The notes under the pieces: generated by a model
What the model was told of the DNA's origin: nothing
Seen by the model: the letters and a program-made list of their open reading frames with translations, nothing else
Databases searched by the model: none
In this document: piece by piece, positions 8,500 through 17,127 of the stretch
Layout: every line of letters begins with the position of its first letter
How positions within the stretch are numbered: position 1 is the stretch's first letter
Source: Candidatus Methylacidiphilales bacterium
GTDB taxonomy: Bacteria; Pseudomonadota; Gammaproteobacteria; JASGCS01
Length of the DNA: 64,000 bases
NCBI GenBank assembly: GCA_030054035.1
Contig: JASGCS010000001.1
Span: 406,280-470,279 of the forward strand
Reading direction: 5' to 3'
Program-made: the position numbers and the translations under genes

Positions 8500-9129
8500 T
8501 TACCTAAGGTTAAAAATATTTTTTATTTGCTCGAGTTCATTTCTTTTTGTAATATAGGCAGCACGGTTAGCAATCAACCTTGCGCTTGAAAGAAAAAGCT
8601 CATCTTCAATTACTAAATTATGTGCTTTTAATGAATCCCCAGTATTACTAAGATCTACAATTGCATCCGCTAATCCGATTGAAGGCGCCATTTCAAGAGC
8701 TCCATGCAATATTACTGTATCAACATTTATTTTTTTAGCGAGAAAATAATTTTTAGTAATATTGGGATATTTTGTTGCTATAAGCAATGAAGAATAATTT
8801 GTAAAGATGCTATGTTTAGGCTTGGCGTACACCATTTTACATTTACTATTACCAAGATCGCTGAGTTCAATAATTCCACTACATTCATTTTCAAGCAATA
8901 TATCTTTACCAACTACTCCAAGATCTGCTACCCCTATATGCACTAGGGTTGTTACATCAATTGATCTAACTTTCACTAATGTTAATAATTTATTTGGGTG
9001 CTTGAATATTAATGATCTATCTGAAATTTCAAATTGATTGTTTGTAAAACCAAGTTGAATTAAATATCGCTGATTATCATTAAAAGTTCTGCCTTTTGCA
9101 ATTGCAATGGTTATTGGTTTGTTTTTCAT
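8500..9129 (-). CDS. hisG: ATP phosphoribosyltransferase, short form
   Basis: First step of histidine synthesis, ATP + PRPP to phosphoribosyl-ATP. 209 residues is the short HisG form, without the C-terminal regulatory domain; such enzymes work as a complex with HisZ, which is not in this window. Seen: ITIAIAKGRTF at the start, GVADLGVVGKDIL in the middle and the PRPP loop region APSIGLADAIVDLSNTGDSL. It begins inside the murA stop codon (4-nt overlap) as part of the mla-murA-his run. Confidence 0.95.
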   Translation of the reverse strand: MKNKPITIAIAKGRTFNDNQRYLIQLGFTNNQFEISDRSLIFKHPNKLLTLVKVRSIDVTTLVHIGVADLGVVGKDILLENECSGIIELSDLGNSKCKMVYAKPKHSIFTNYSSLLIATKYPNITKNYFLAKKINVDTVILHGALEMAPSIGLADAIVDLSNTGDSLKAHNLVIEDELFLSSARLIANRAAYITKRNELEQIKNIFNLR

Positions 9130-10388
9130 ACAGTAATTCTTTCAATTTGAGCACCGACTGCCTTAAGTTTATCTACTATTCTCTCATATCCACGGTCAAG
9201 ATGGTAAATATCTTTAATGATTGTTTCTCCAGACGCGACTAAGCCAGCAAGCACAAGCCCAGCTGAAGCTCTTAAATCTGTCGCTCGTAATTCAATCCCA
9301 TGTAATATCGTATTACCTGTAATATATGCCGTGTTTCCAGATAAAACAATATTCGCACCCATTTTATTTAAACTCTCAACATGTAAAAATCTGTTCTCAA
9401 AAATAGTCTCCTGTATTGTAGAATCCCCCATTGCGATGCAGTTTAGCACCATAAACTGTGCTTGCATGTCAGTTGGTAAGTAAGGATAAGGTTTTGTGGA
9501 AAAACTATGCGCGGTAAGCGGTTTCTGGGCAGAAACATGGAGATGTGTATTTGATTCACTATTTATCAAAACATTCATATTTCTTAGATGATCGATCACA
9601 GCACCCAAATGCTTAACTGGCGACGAAGTCAGAGTCAGCTCTCCTAAAGTAATCGCACCAGCAACTAAAAAAGTGCCACATTCGATCCTATCTGGAATTA
9701 TAAAATGCGTCGTATCTGCACCTAATCTTTGAACACCTTCAATTGATATAGATCGATCAGTATTTAAAGTTATTTTCGCGCCTTGTTCGTTTAGAAAATC
9801 TATTAGATCAATTACTTCAGGTTCTATTGCGACATTTCTAAGTGTAGTTTTACCCTGTGCTAAAACAGCTGCCATTATTAAATTTTCCGTACCAGTTACC
9901 GTTACTACATCAAAGGTTATTTCAGTGCCTCTAAGTTTAGTTGTTGTAGCGATCAACTTCTCAGGGTAGATTTCAAATTCAACACCTAATTGCTTTAACC
10001 CTTTAATATGTTGATCGATAGGCCTAATGCCTATAGCGCATCCGCCAGGTAAACCTAACTCTGCCTTACCATGTATAGCAAGTAGTGGGGCTAGTAAAAG
10101 TATCGAAGCTCTCATTGTTGAAGTTAACTCAACTGGAAGTTCAACATGCTTGCTTATAGTAGGATATAAAGTAGCCGAGTGGGAATTGCACTCAATATCA
10201 ACGCTGAGGAGCCTTAGCAATTGAAAGAATTTTTTAATGTCGTCTGAGTCTGGTATATTATCTAGCCGGACTGGTTGATCGCATAAAAGACTTGCGGCGA
10301 GAATAGGAAGTGCTGCATTTTTCGCACCAGCAATAGCAATAGTACCAGAAAGGGGGCGACCTCCTCGAATACGAATTGCGTTAGCCAT
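9126..10388 (-). CDS. murA: UDP-N-acetylglucosamine 1-carboxyvinyltransferase
   Basis: First committed step of peptidoglycan synthesis: transfers enolpyruvate from PEP to UDP-GlcNAc. 420 residues, full length. Seen: GGRPLSGTIAIAGAKNAALP at the N-terminus (lysine in AGAKNA), the flexible loop GLPGGCAIGIRPIDQHIKGL, which holds the fosfomycin-reactive catalytic Cys, and IFENRFLHVESLNKMGA near residue 330. It overlaps mlaB by 8 nt and hisG by 4 nt. A bolA gene often sits between mlaB and murA; here it is absent. Confidence 0.98.
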   Translation of the reverse strand: MANAIRIRGGRPLSGTIAIAGAKNAALPILAASLLCDQPVRLDNIPDSDDIKKFFQLLRLLSVDIECNSHSATLYPTISKHVELPVELTSTMRASILLLAPLLAIHGKAELGLPGGCAIGIRPIDQHIKGLKQLGVEFEIYPEKLIATTTKLRGTEITFDVVTVTGTENLIMAAVLAQGKTTLRNVAIEPEVIDLIDFLNEQGAKITLNTDRSISIEGVQRLGADTTHFIIPDRIECGTFLVAGAITLGELTLTSSPVKHLGAVIDHLRNMNVLINSESNTHLHVSAQKPLTAHSFSTKPYPYLPTDMQAQFMVLNCIAMGDSTIQETIFENRFLHVESLNKMGANIVLSGNTAYITGNTILHGIELRATDLRASAGLVLAGLVASGETIIKDIYHLDRGYERIVDKLKAVGAQIERITV

Positions 10389-10647
10389 TAATAAAGCTAT
10401 TTGAAAATAAATCCTGTACTCGATGTGCTTGAATTAAAGAGTTAATAAACGGAGGTACTGATTTATATGAAATTTTGTTTGCTTTTTTTTCCAATTCCAA
10501 TACAACTAAAAATGCAAGTAAACTTGAATTTGCAAACTGTACTTTACTAAAATCTAACAATAAATCTTCATTTAGATTGCTGTACTTTTGATATAAAGCT
10601 GAAATCTCTACTTGATCAACGCGAATTGGTAATTCTATAGTGGTCAT
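10381..10647 (-). CDS. mlaB: MlaB, STAS-domain subunit of the Mla lipid transporter
   Basis: Small cytosolic STAS-domain protein (88 residues) that binds the MlaF ATPase and stabilises the MlaFEDB complex. Seen: the STAS core LLLDFSKVQFANSSLLAFLV (about residues 29-48), with the conserved polar residues at the start of helix 1. It overlaps mlaC by 4 nt and murA by 8 nt. Sequence alone is weakly conserved in this family; the position gives the call. Confidence 0.88.
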   Translation of the reverse strand: MTTIELPIRVDQVEISALYQKYSNLNEDLLLDFSKVQFANSSLLAFLVVLELEKKANKISYKSVPPFINSLIQAHRVQDLFSNSFING

Positions 10648-11255
10648 TTTGATTTATCATTCTCAATTTTTTTTCTAAAATTGAGAAGTATTCCGTTAAT
10701 GCCAGAGCGTTGAATTTCATCATTTACCACATCACGATATGAGGCGACTAAACTTAACTGTTCAACTTTCATATCATATACCAACCAACCACTTTCCTTT
10801 TTTAAGAACAAAAAATCAACTGTAGTAGAACTAGACCCTGTGGGCTGGATAATTTTGATGGTGACAGTGGAGCGATTTTCTTGGTTTGTGGTTAGATATG
10901 GCTGAAATTGAATTATCTGATTCGAGAATTTTAAAAATGCATTTCCGTACACTTGCAACAAAAGTTGCTTAAGTAGGCCTGTAAATTCTTTGAACTGATC
11001 GGAGTTAATTGTTTTGATGTTTCTTGATAGCACTAATTTTGAGAACTGATCAAAATCAATCATAGGCACAATAATCGGATAAACTTTTTGTTTAATTATT
11101 TGCCTTCTCTTTTCTATATCAGTCTCGTTTTTAAGTAATTCAATCGTTTGATTTACAACTTGCTTAACGGTTAAAACTGTTTGATGTTCTTCAACTTCTA
11201 GAGCATAAGAAAATGTTACACAAAGTAAAGCTAAAGCTACAAATAATGGTCTCAT
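10644..11255 (-). CDS. mlaC: MlaC, periplasmic phospholipid-binding shuttle protein
   Basis: Periplasmic carrier that moves phospholipids between MlaA at the outer membrane and MlaD at the inner membrane. 203 residues with a signal peptide (MRPLFVALALLCVTFSYA). Family features visible: an N-terminal helical part, VPMIDFDQFSKLVLSR near residue 70, LLLQVYGNAFLKF, and the late strand pair FLFLKKESGWLVYDMKVEQLS followed by YRDVVNDEI. Coupled by 4-nt overlaps to mlaD and mlaB. Confidence 0.93.
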   Translation of the reverse strand: MRPLFVALALLCVTFSYALEVEEHQTVLTVKQVVNQTIELLKNETDIEKRRQIIKQKVYPIIVPMIDFDQFSKLVLSRNIKTINSDQFKEFTGLLKQLLLQVYGNAFLKFSNQIIQFQPYLTTNQENRSTVTIKIIQPTGSSSTTVDFLFLKKESGWLVYDMKVEQLSLVASYRDVVNDEIQRSGINGILLNFRKKIENDKSK

Positions 11256-11713
11256 TTTTCTGACTTCGATACTAAAAATTGCCCAATCAACTTCTCTAGC
11301 ACGACAGCAGATTGAGTGTATTGGATCTCAGAGCCTTCTTTGAGCATCCCTTCACTTGCTCCAGGCTCAATATTTATATATTGTTCGCCTAACAAGCCTG
11401 AAGTAAAAATAGCTAGCGAGGAATCTTCAGGAAATGAATATTTTTTAAATAGATGTAAAGTAACTAAAGCAGAGTAGTTTTTATTATCAAAAGCGATGGA
11501 AGCGACTCTTCCAACTAACACGCCACTAGATGTTACCGGAGATCTTGCGTGCAAAGTCCCAATGTTTGAAAAGTAAGCGGAAACTATATAAAACGGCTCT
11601 TTTTTCACCCCAGATCCATCACTAATTGAGACTGCAAAAAACATAATGCTCGCTAAAGAAGCTATAAAAAAGATTGCAACCCAATAAATTACGTATTTAG
11701 GAATTGAGTTCAT
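11252..11713 (-). CDS. mlaD: MlaD, MCE-domain subunit of the Mla transporter
   Basis: Inner-membrane anchored MCE protein; hexamers form the periplasmic lipid channel on top of MlaE. One N-terminal membrane helix (about residues 8-30), then the MCE domain with YFSNIGTLHARSPVTSSGVL and VGRVASIAFD, then YSFPEDSSLAIFTSGLLGEQYINIEPG and a short C-terminal helix. 153 residues, normal length. Overlaps mlaE and mlaC by 4 nt each. Confidence 0.95.
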   Translation of the reverse strand: MNSIPKYVIYWVAIFFIASLASIMFFAVSISDGSGVKKEPFYIVSAYFSNIGTLHARSPVTSSGVLVGRVASIAFDNKNYSALVTLHLFKKYSFPEDSSLAIFTSGLLGEQYINIEPGASEGMLKEGSEIQYTQSAVVLEKLIGQFLVSKSEK

Positions 11714-12474
11714 AGCGTAGAATTAGAAAACATGATTGAAGATAGTAAATAGTTTAACCCTAGGATACTTAAGGATGAATACACAACCGTATTAGTAGTG
11801 GACTTACTCATACCTTCTGGTGTGGGATCAGAATCAATCCCTTGAGCTAACGCAATCCAAGCACATGCAATTGCGAAAATAAATGACTTGATAATTCCAT
11901 TCATAAAATCTCCTTGAAAATCAAAACCATTTTTAACAGTCGTCCAAAATACCCCAGAATCTAGATTTAGTATAACACAACTTACAAAATAGCCACCCCA
12001 CAACCCTGCTGTAATAAACAACGAAGTTAACAATGGGAGCGAGATTATAGAGGCAAAAAATCTTGGACCATAAACAATTTCATTGGGATTTACCCCAATT
12101 ATTTCAATACTACTAATTTGTTCGGTAGCTTTCATAAGCGCTACTTCTGCTGTAATCGCAGAGCCAGATCTTCCAGCAAACAGTAGCGCGGATATTACTG
12201 GACCTATCTCTCTTGTCAGGGATAGTAACACCAAGACACCTACTGCCTCTTTTGAATTAAATTTAACTAGCGTATTGTATCCCTGTAATGCCAAAACCAT
12301 TCCAACAAATAATCCTGATACTATGATGATGATTGCAGAAAGTACTCCGATAACATACAGCTGTTTTACAAGTAATTTGTATCTACGTGGAATTGTTACT
12401 ACACTTACCAATATTGGAACAAGCAATAATACTCTTGTGCCAATGGTAGTAATGATTGTGTTAAATAATTTCAT
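11710..12474 (-). CDS. mlaE: MlaE, permease subunit of the Mla transporter
   Basis: Multi-helix inner-membrane permease of the MlaFEDB phospholipid ABC transporter. 254 residues from the ATG at 12474, which I prefer because family members begin close to this point; the frame stays open for 55 more codons inside mlaF, giving a charged, non-family extension. Seen: GMVLALQGYNTLVKF, LTREIGPVISALLFAGRSGSAITAEVA with EQISSIEIIGVNP, all typical of the permease family. It starts 14 nt before the mlaF stop. Confidence 0.95.
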   Translation of the reverse strand: MKLFNTIITTIGTRVLLLVPILVSVVTIPRRYKLLVKQLYVIGVLSAIIIIVSGLFVGMVLALQGYNTLVKFNSKEAVGVLVLLSLTREIGPVISALLFAGRSGSAITAEVALMKATEQISSIEIIGVNPNEIVYGPRFFASIISLPLLTSLFITAGLWGGYFVSCVILNLDSGVFWTTVKNGFDFQGDFMNGIIKSFIFAIACAWIALAQGIDSDPTPEGMSKSTTNTVVYSSLSILGLNYLLSSIMFSNSTL

Positions 12475-13279
12475 GGAATTGTTCTTTGAATAACTTTGCA
12501 TGATAATCAAATTGAACCGCGCCTTCAGCTGAACTATGCACAAATTGCCTAACCCAAGGATTACTCGTCGTTTGAAAATCGGAAGGGGTGCCTGACGCAA
12601 TGATTGTTGCGTCTGAAATCGCATATATATAATCAGCAATACTTAACAACTCAGTTACATCGTGAGATACAATAACTGAAGTTAACCCAAGCAATGAATT
12701 TAATTCAGATATTAATTTAAGTAAAACACCCATGCTAATTGGATCTTGTCCTGCAAACGGTTCATCATATAGTAATAATTCAGGATCCATAACAATCGCA
12801 CGGGCAAGGGCCACCCTCCGTGTCATACCTCCAGATAATTCAGATGGAAATAATGTAGCCGCTCCACGTAGTCCGACTGATTGCAGTTTTAACAGAACTT
12901 GCGCAACAATAACAGGTTCAGGTAACTTAGTATGTTCCCTAAGGGGAAATGCGACATTTTCAAAGACACTTAAATCATTAAGCAACGCGCCACTTTGAAA
13001 TAACATTCCAATTTTTTTTCTAATCTCAAACAAATTTGCAGATGAAATCTTATGAATATTTTTATTTCCATAAAGAACTGTACCTTGATCAGGGGATAAT
13101 TGACCACTCATTAACTTTAAAAGTGTTGTTTTGCCACATCCACTACTTCCAAGAATTCCAACTATTTTACCTTTAGGAACAGATAGCGATAAATTCTCAA
13201 ATATATATCGGTTGGCACGCTTAAATGACACTTGAGAAAATGTAATATATGTTTTGGTTTCGTTTAAATTATTTATCAT
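12461..13279 (-). CDS. mlaF: MlaF, ATPase subunit of the Mla transporter
   Basis: ABC ATPase that powers MlaFEDB. 272 residues with Walker A GSSGCGKTT (about residue 44), Q-loop LFQSGALLNDLSVFENVAFP, signature LSGGMTRRVALARAI, Walker B LLLYDEPFAGQDPI and the H-loop SHDV. The extended C-terminus, involved in contacts with MlaB and the partner MlaF in E. coli, is present. It is the first gene of a minus-strand run that continues to sspA; its promoter must lie in the 47-nt gap shared with the divergent mlaA. Confidence 0.97.
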   Translation of the reverse strand: MINNLNETKTYITFSQVSFKRANRYIFENLSLSVPKGKIVGILGSSGCGKTTLLKLMSGQLSPDQGTVLYGNKNIHKISSANLFEIRKKIGMLFQSGALLNDLSVFENVAFPLREHTKLPEPVIVAQVLLKLQSVGLRGAATLFPSELSGGMTRRVALARAIVMDPELLLYDEPFAGQDPISMGVLLKLISELNSLLGLTSVIVSHDVTELLSIADYIYAISDATIIASGTPSDFQTTSNPWVRQFVHSSAEGAVQFDYHAKLFKEQFHEII

Positions 13280-13326
13280 AAAATAAGAGAGTGTACTATG
13301 CTATAGCAATTAATAATATTTATTAT

Positions 13327-14070
13327 ATGTCAAATTTGTTTTTCTTTTTAATACTATGCACACTACTTACCAGCGGGTGCTCCATCCAACAATCTGAAAT
13401 TAAAGATCCTTATTTCAATAAGAACCAGCAATTATACGAGCAATTTGTTAACACCGATGAAAGTGTCTGGAAACCTTCAAGTGAATTTTACTCAAAAACT
13501 TTTGATTCGAGTGTACATACTACTGTGAATAACTTTTTTACGAACCTTGCTCAAATTAAATATGGATTTAATAATTTTCTACAAGGAAAATTTATAGTTG
13601 CGACTGAACAACTTGCTAGATTTGTAGTTAATACAATCTTTGGATTGTTTGGAATATTTGACGTGGCAAGTTCAATTGATTTAAAATCCCAACCGCAAGA
13701 CTTTGGTCAAACTCTTGCGCTTTGGGGGTATCGCAAAACTAATTTTTTAATTGTTCCAATTCTAGGACCAACTACTGAACGAGATGCACTGGGATATTTA
13801 TTTGATTTTTTTTTCTTAAGTCCACTTAGTTACAGTAACGCAGCTTTTGCCACTAAGTCAGCTTTAACATTTATAGATATAGTTGACACGAGACGCACAA
13901 ACTCAGATGCTATTGATTTTATTTATTCTTCAGGAATAGGAGAGGATAGTTATTCTTTCTTTAAGTCCGTTTGGTCAAGAAATAGAAATACGAAAATAAA
14001 TGAATTAATTAGTGCAGCTGGTATTAAAATAAATTCTCAGGATGACTTATACGAACTACTGGAACAATAA
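13327..14070 (+). CDS. mlaA: MlaA (VacJ), outer-membrane lipoprotein of the Mla pathway
   Basis: Outer-membrane lipoprotein that removes misplaced phospholipids from the outer leaflet and hands them to MlaC. From the ATG at 13327 the signal peptide is short and ends in LLTSGC, a good lipobox. Family features: DESVWKPSSEF, FFTNLAQIKYGFNNFLQGK, LARFVVNTIFGLFGIFDVAS, DFGQTLALWGY and PILGPTTERDALGYLFD. The frame is open back to a GTG at 13291, but that lies in the likely promoter: TATGCT at 13297-13302 within a TGCTATAGCA palindrome. Here mlaA diverges from mlaFEDCB, placing the whole pathway in one locus. Confidence 0.93.
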   Translation: MSNLFFFLILCTLLTSGCSIQQSEIKDPYFNKNQQLYEQFVNTDESVWKPSSEFYSKTFDSSVHTTVNNFFTNLAQIKYGFNNFLQGKFIVATEQLARFVVNTIFGLFGIFDVASSIDLKSQPQDFGQTLALWGYRKTNFLIVPILGPTTERDALGYLFDFFFLSPLSYSNAAFATKSALTFIDIVDTRRTNSDAIDFIYSSGIGEDSYSFFKSVWSRNRNTKINELISAAGIKINSQDDLYELLEQ

Positions 14071-14072
14071 AC

Positions 14073-15047
14073 ATGCTACTTGAAAGTCAAATAATAAAAA
14101 GAGCAAGTGAGATACTTACTATAGAATCAGAAGCTATTCAAGGAGTTCAAGCTTCTTTAGATCAGTCGTTTATCTCTGTCTGTAAGGAACTTTTTTCTTG
14201 TAAAGGTAAGATTATTTTACTTGGATTAGGTAAATCAGGAATTATTGCAAAAAAAATTGCCGCCACATTGTCTAGCACTGGCGCACCGTCATTTTTTATT
14301 CACGCTAGTGAAGCAATCCATGGAGATATTGGCATGATATCTAAACAAGATATAATTGTTGCAGTTTCACATTCAGGAGAAACTCAAGAAATCATCACGA
14401 CACTTTCTGTGGCAAACACGCTTGGTATAGTTAGTATTGCAATGACCTCTAATTCAAATTCAAGATTAGCTCAAATCGCAACGATGTGTATTCATATTCC
14501 TATTAACAGAGAAGCTTGTCAACACAATCTAGCTCCTACCGCAAGTACCACCGCAATGTTGGCGCTCGGTGATGCGATCGCACTAATATTATTTGAAATG
14601 AAAGGAATGACATCAGAAGACTTCGCCAGAACACACCCAGCAGGTACATTGGGGAAAAAACTTTTAACTACTGTAGAAAGCCTCGCACATTTTGGTAAAG
14701 ATGTACCTTCAGTTTCACCATCAGTTTTTATTATAGACGCGGCACTTGAAATGTCAAATAAAAGGCTAGGGTGCACACTAATTACTCACAACCAAGAAGT
14801 TGAGGGTATATTTACTGACGGCGATTTACGTCGTTTAATTCATAATACTACCAATCTTCAGACCACACAAATTTCAAATGTCATGAGTAAAAAATTTAAA
14901 AGTATCAATGCCTCTGAACTCGCCTCAAATGCGCTTCAAATTATGCGCATTTCAAAAATACAAGTACTTGTTGTTAATTCGGAGCGTCACGGAATAGGTG
15001 TTCTTAGCATCTATGACATAATCGACGCAGGATTATCTGATGAATAG
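14073..15047 (+). CDS. kdsD: Arabinose-5-phosphate isomerase KdsD/KpsF
   Basis: Converts ribulose-5-phosphate to arabinose-5-phosphate for Kdo synthesis. 324 residues: an N-terminal SIS domain (GLGKSGIIAKKIAATLSSTG; SHSGETQEI; HNLAPTASTTAMLALGDA) followed by two CBS domains (about residues 205-320, with FTDGDLRRLI). It starts 2 nt after mlaA and overlaps kdsC by 8 nt, the usual kdsD-kdsC-lptCAB order. Confidence 0.97.
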   Translation: MLLESQIIKRASEILTIESEAIQGVQASLDQSFISVCKELFSCKGKIILLGLGKSGIIAKKIAATLSSTGAPSFFIHASEAIHGDIGMISKQDIIVAVSHSGETQEIITTLSVANTLGIVSIAMTSNSNSRLAQIATMCIHIPINREACQHNLAPTASTTAMLALGDAIALILFEMKGMTSEDFARTHPAGTLGKKLLTTVESLAHFGKDVPSVSPSVFIIDAALEMSNKRLGCTLITHNQEVEGIFTDGDLRRLIHNTTNLQTTQISNVMSKKFKSINASELASNALQIMRISKIQVLVVNSERHGIGVLSIYDIIDAGLSDE

Positions 15048-15528
15048 CGGAATGTACAAACCTAATCTTATAAAAATAATAGGATTAGATTGTGACGGAA
15101 CGCTTACTGATGGAAAAATCAATCTCGGCAAAGATGGAGAGCAATTCAAATCATTTGATGTTAAGGATGGTTTTGGTATTGTCAACCTTATTCAAAATGG
15201 CAAAATAGTAGTTTTTATTTCTGCGAGAAAATCACCGATACTTGAGTATCGTGCAAATGAATTAGGTGTTAAACACTGTATTCAACACGCTTCTGATAAA
15301 GTATTAGAAATGCAGAAAATTACCTCATTGTATGGGGTAGATTTTAGAGATGTATGTTACATGGGCGACGATATACCTGACCTTCCACTTATAACTAGTG
15401 TAGGACTTGGCGCAGCCCCTCGCAACGCCCATCAAAAAATCTTAGAACAAGCGAAGTGGGTTAGTGCATTTGATGCTGGAAATGGGGCAGTGCGAGAGCT
15501 TTGCGATTTTATTTTACATGGTATTTAA
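15040..15528 (+). CDS. kdsC: 3-deoxy-D-manno-octulosonate 8-phosphate phosphatase KdsC
   Basis: HAD-superfamily C0 phosphatase that releases Kdo from Kdo-8-phosphate. 162 residues. Seen: the nucleophile motif LDCDGTLTDG (about residues 17-26; the family more often has DVDGVLTDG but both aspartates are kept), ISARKS (motif II), and YMGDDIPDLPLI (motif IV). It overlaps kdsD by 8 nt and lptC by 11 nt. Confidence 0.96.
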   Translation: MNSGMYKPNLIKIIGLDCDGTLTDGKINLGKDGEQFKSFDVKDGFGIVNLIQNGKIVVFISARKSPILEYRANELGVKHCIQHASDKVLEMQKITSLYGVDFRDVCYMGDDIPDLPLITSVGLGAAPRNAHQKILEQAKWVSAFDAGNGAVRELCDFILHGI

Positions 15529-15958
15529 ATACTTATTTTTTATTTTGGCGCTCTATGGTAGTTTTTTATGGGGGACAACTACCTATCTAATCGAAAATGA
15601 ATATTTAGATAAAAATCTACCAGAATTCGAACTACGAGAAGCTCATTTGTTATTAGCAAATATTGACGTTAAGCAATTTATTGACATTCACTCTGATTAT
15701 GTAATTTTTGAACATGATAAATTCTCCACCAGAAATAACACCGTGCTTACTGCAACTAAAAATACCAAAATACAATTTTCAATTTTAACCGAAGATTTCA
15801 TTTTAGACATAAATGAAAAAAAAGGATATAGTCGCAAACCTAGTACTATTACAATTTCAGATATTACTATTGATGCAAATAAATTACAAATTGATTTTCA
15901 GGATACCGATCATTTTAAAATTGACGCACAACAGGTAAAAACTAGCAATGAGTATTAA
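15518..15958 (+). CDS. lptC: LptC, inner-membrane LPS transport component
   Basis: Bitopic inner-membrane protein that receives LPS from LptBFG and passes it to LptA. From the ATG at 15518 it has 146 residues, starting directly with one membrane helix (VFKYLFFILALYGSFLWG) and then a beta-jellyroll-like region. The frame is open further upstream inside kdsC but that part adds no family feature. LptC is poorly conserved; the call rests on size, topology and position between kdsC and lptA. Confidence 0.85.
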   Translation: MVFKYLFFILALYGSFLWGTTTYLIENEYLDKNLPEFELREAHLLLANIDVKQFIDIHSDYVIFEHDKFSTRNNTVLTATKNTKIQFSILTEDFILDINEKKGYSRKPSTITISDITIDANKLQIDFQDTDHFKIDAQQVKTSNEY

Positions 15959-16406
15959 TAATATAATCATACTATTTGTCATAGGATTATTTAATTTTAA
16001 TTTACTTGCAGCAAATATCTACACCATTGAATCAAAGTATCTAACCATTCTTGCAAGTCAAGAAAAAATGCACTATCGCGGAAATGTAGTCTTAACTGCC
16101 TCTAATTTCATAATAAATTCATCAGAACTTGAATTCATTAAAAAAACAAGGGAAGATTTGATGCGGTTCACCAACTTAACCATCATCCAACTTTCAAAAG
16201 ATAAAAAACAAAAATTAACAATTTCAGGAGATAAGGCAGAATATTTTATTAAGGGTAAATTTATCATTACAGGTAATGTAAAATTTAGCGACGGAGAAAA
16301 CTCCATTCAAGCTCAAAAAATCACCTACAACAGTGTAAATAGAACGATCGAAGCAGTACAAGTGCAAGATAAACAAGTAAAAGTGGTCATAAAAGCCAAT
16401 GAATAA
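15948..16406 (+). CDS. lptA: LptA, periplasmic LPS transport protein
   Basis: Periplasmic bridge protein that carries LPS along its jellyroll groove to LptD. 152 residues with a signal peptide (to about residue 21, ending LLAANIY). The OstA-type beta repeats are seen in MHYRGNVVLTASNFIINSSE, then KLTISGDKAEYFIKGKFIIT and ITYNSVNRTIEA. It overlaps lptC by 11 nt and lptB by 8 nt. Confidence 0.92.
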   Translation: MSINNIIILFVIGLFNFNLLAANIYTIESKYLTILASQEKMHYRGNVVLTASNFIINSSELEFIKKTREDLMRFTNLTIIQLSKDKKQKLTISGDKAEYFIKGKFIITGNVKFSDGENSIQAQKITYNSVNRTIEAVQVQDKQVKVVIKANE

Positions 16407-17127
16407 ATCATTAGATATTTTTGAAATAAGAAAGTCTATTAAAGATAAAGTATTAGTGAACAATGTCTCGATAAGCCTGCATCCTGGAGAGATTGTAGGC
16501 TTACTCGGACCAAATGGAGCCGGAAAAACTACTTGTTTTTACCTAATCGCAGGTATTGAAAAAACCGAAAATGGAGTTATCAGACTTGATGATACAGATA
16601 TAACCGCAATGAATCTAGCGCAAAGAGCATTATCAGGCTTGGCATATCTTCCACAAGAAGCAAGTATATTTCAATCTTTATCTGTAGAAGATAATTTAAG
16701 AGTGGCAATAGAATTAATAGGTGTTACTGATGAAAATGAAATTACTAAAATTATTGGGACTTTTCTCGAGCAAATGCATTTAACCCATCTTGCAAAAACC
16801 CGAGGCACAAATCTTTCTGGAGGCGAGCGAAGACGAGTAGAGATAGCTCGCTTACTTTGCACCAATCCAAAATATATTCTTCTCGATGAACCGTTCGCTG
16901 GAATTGATCCTATTTCTGTAATAGAAACACAATATCTAATTGCACAACTATCAAGTAAAGGTATTGGAGTTCTTATCACGGATCATAATTATCGTGAATT
17001 ATTAAGTATCTGTAAAAGAGTTTATTTTCTTTATGAAGGATCTATACTTGTTGAAGGTAATGAAACAGAAATTACTTCGCACCCCATAGTTAAAAAAATT
17101 TATTTAGGTGAGTCTGAATTTAAGTAA
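16399..17127 (+). CDS. lptB: LptB, ATPase of the LPS exporter
   Basis: ABC ATPase that drives LPS extraction with LptF/LptG. 242 residues: Walker A GPNGAGKTT, Q-loop YLPQEASIFQSLSVEDNLRV, signature LSGGERRRVEIARLL, Walker B ILLDEPFAGIDPISV and H-loop TDHNYRE, all diagnostic for LptB. In many gammaproteobacteria rpoN follows; here leuC converges and the two genes overlap by 8 nt. Confidence 0.98.
   Translation: MNKSLDIFEIRKSIKDKVLVNNVSISLHPGEIVGLLGPNGAGKTTCFYLIAGIEKTENGVIRLDDTDITAMNLAQRALSGLAYLPQEASIFQSLSVEDNLRVAIELIGVTDENEITKIIGTFLEQMHLTHLAKTRGTNLSGGERRRVEIARLLCTNPKYILLDEPFAGIDPISVIETQYLIAQLSSKGIGVLITDHNYRELLSICKRVYFLYEGSILVEGNETEITSHPIVKKIYLGESEFK

Noticed and set aside
12475-12639. N-terminal extension of MlaE by 55 codons
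   Set aside because: Lies fully inside mlaF, is charged and non-conserved; the ATG at 12474 gives the family length.
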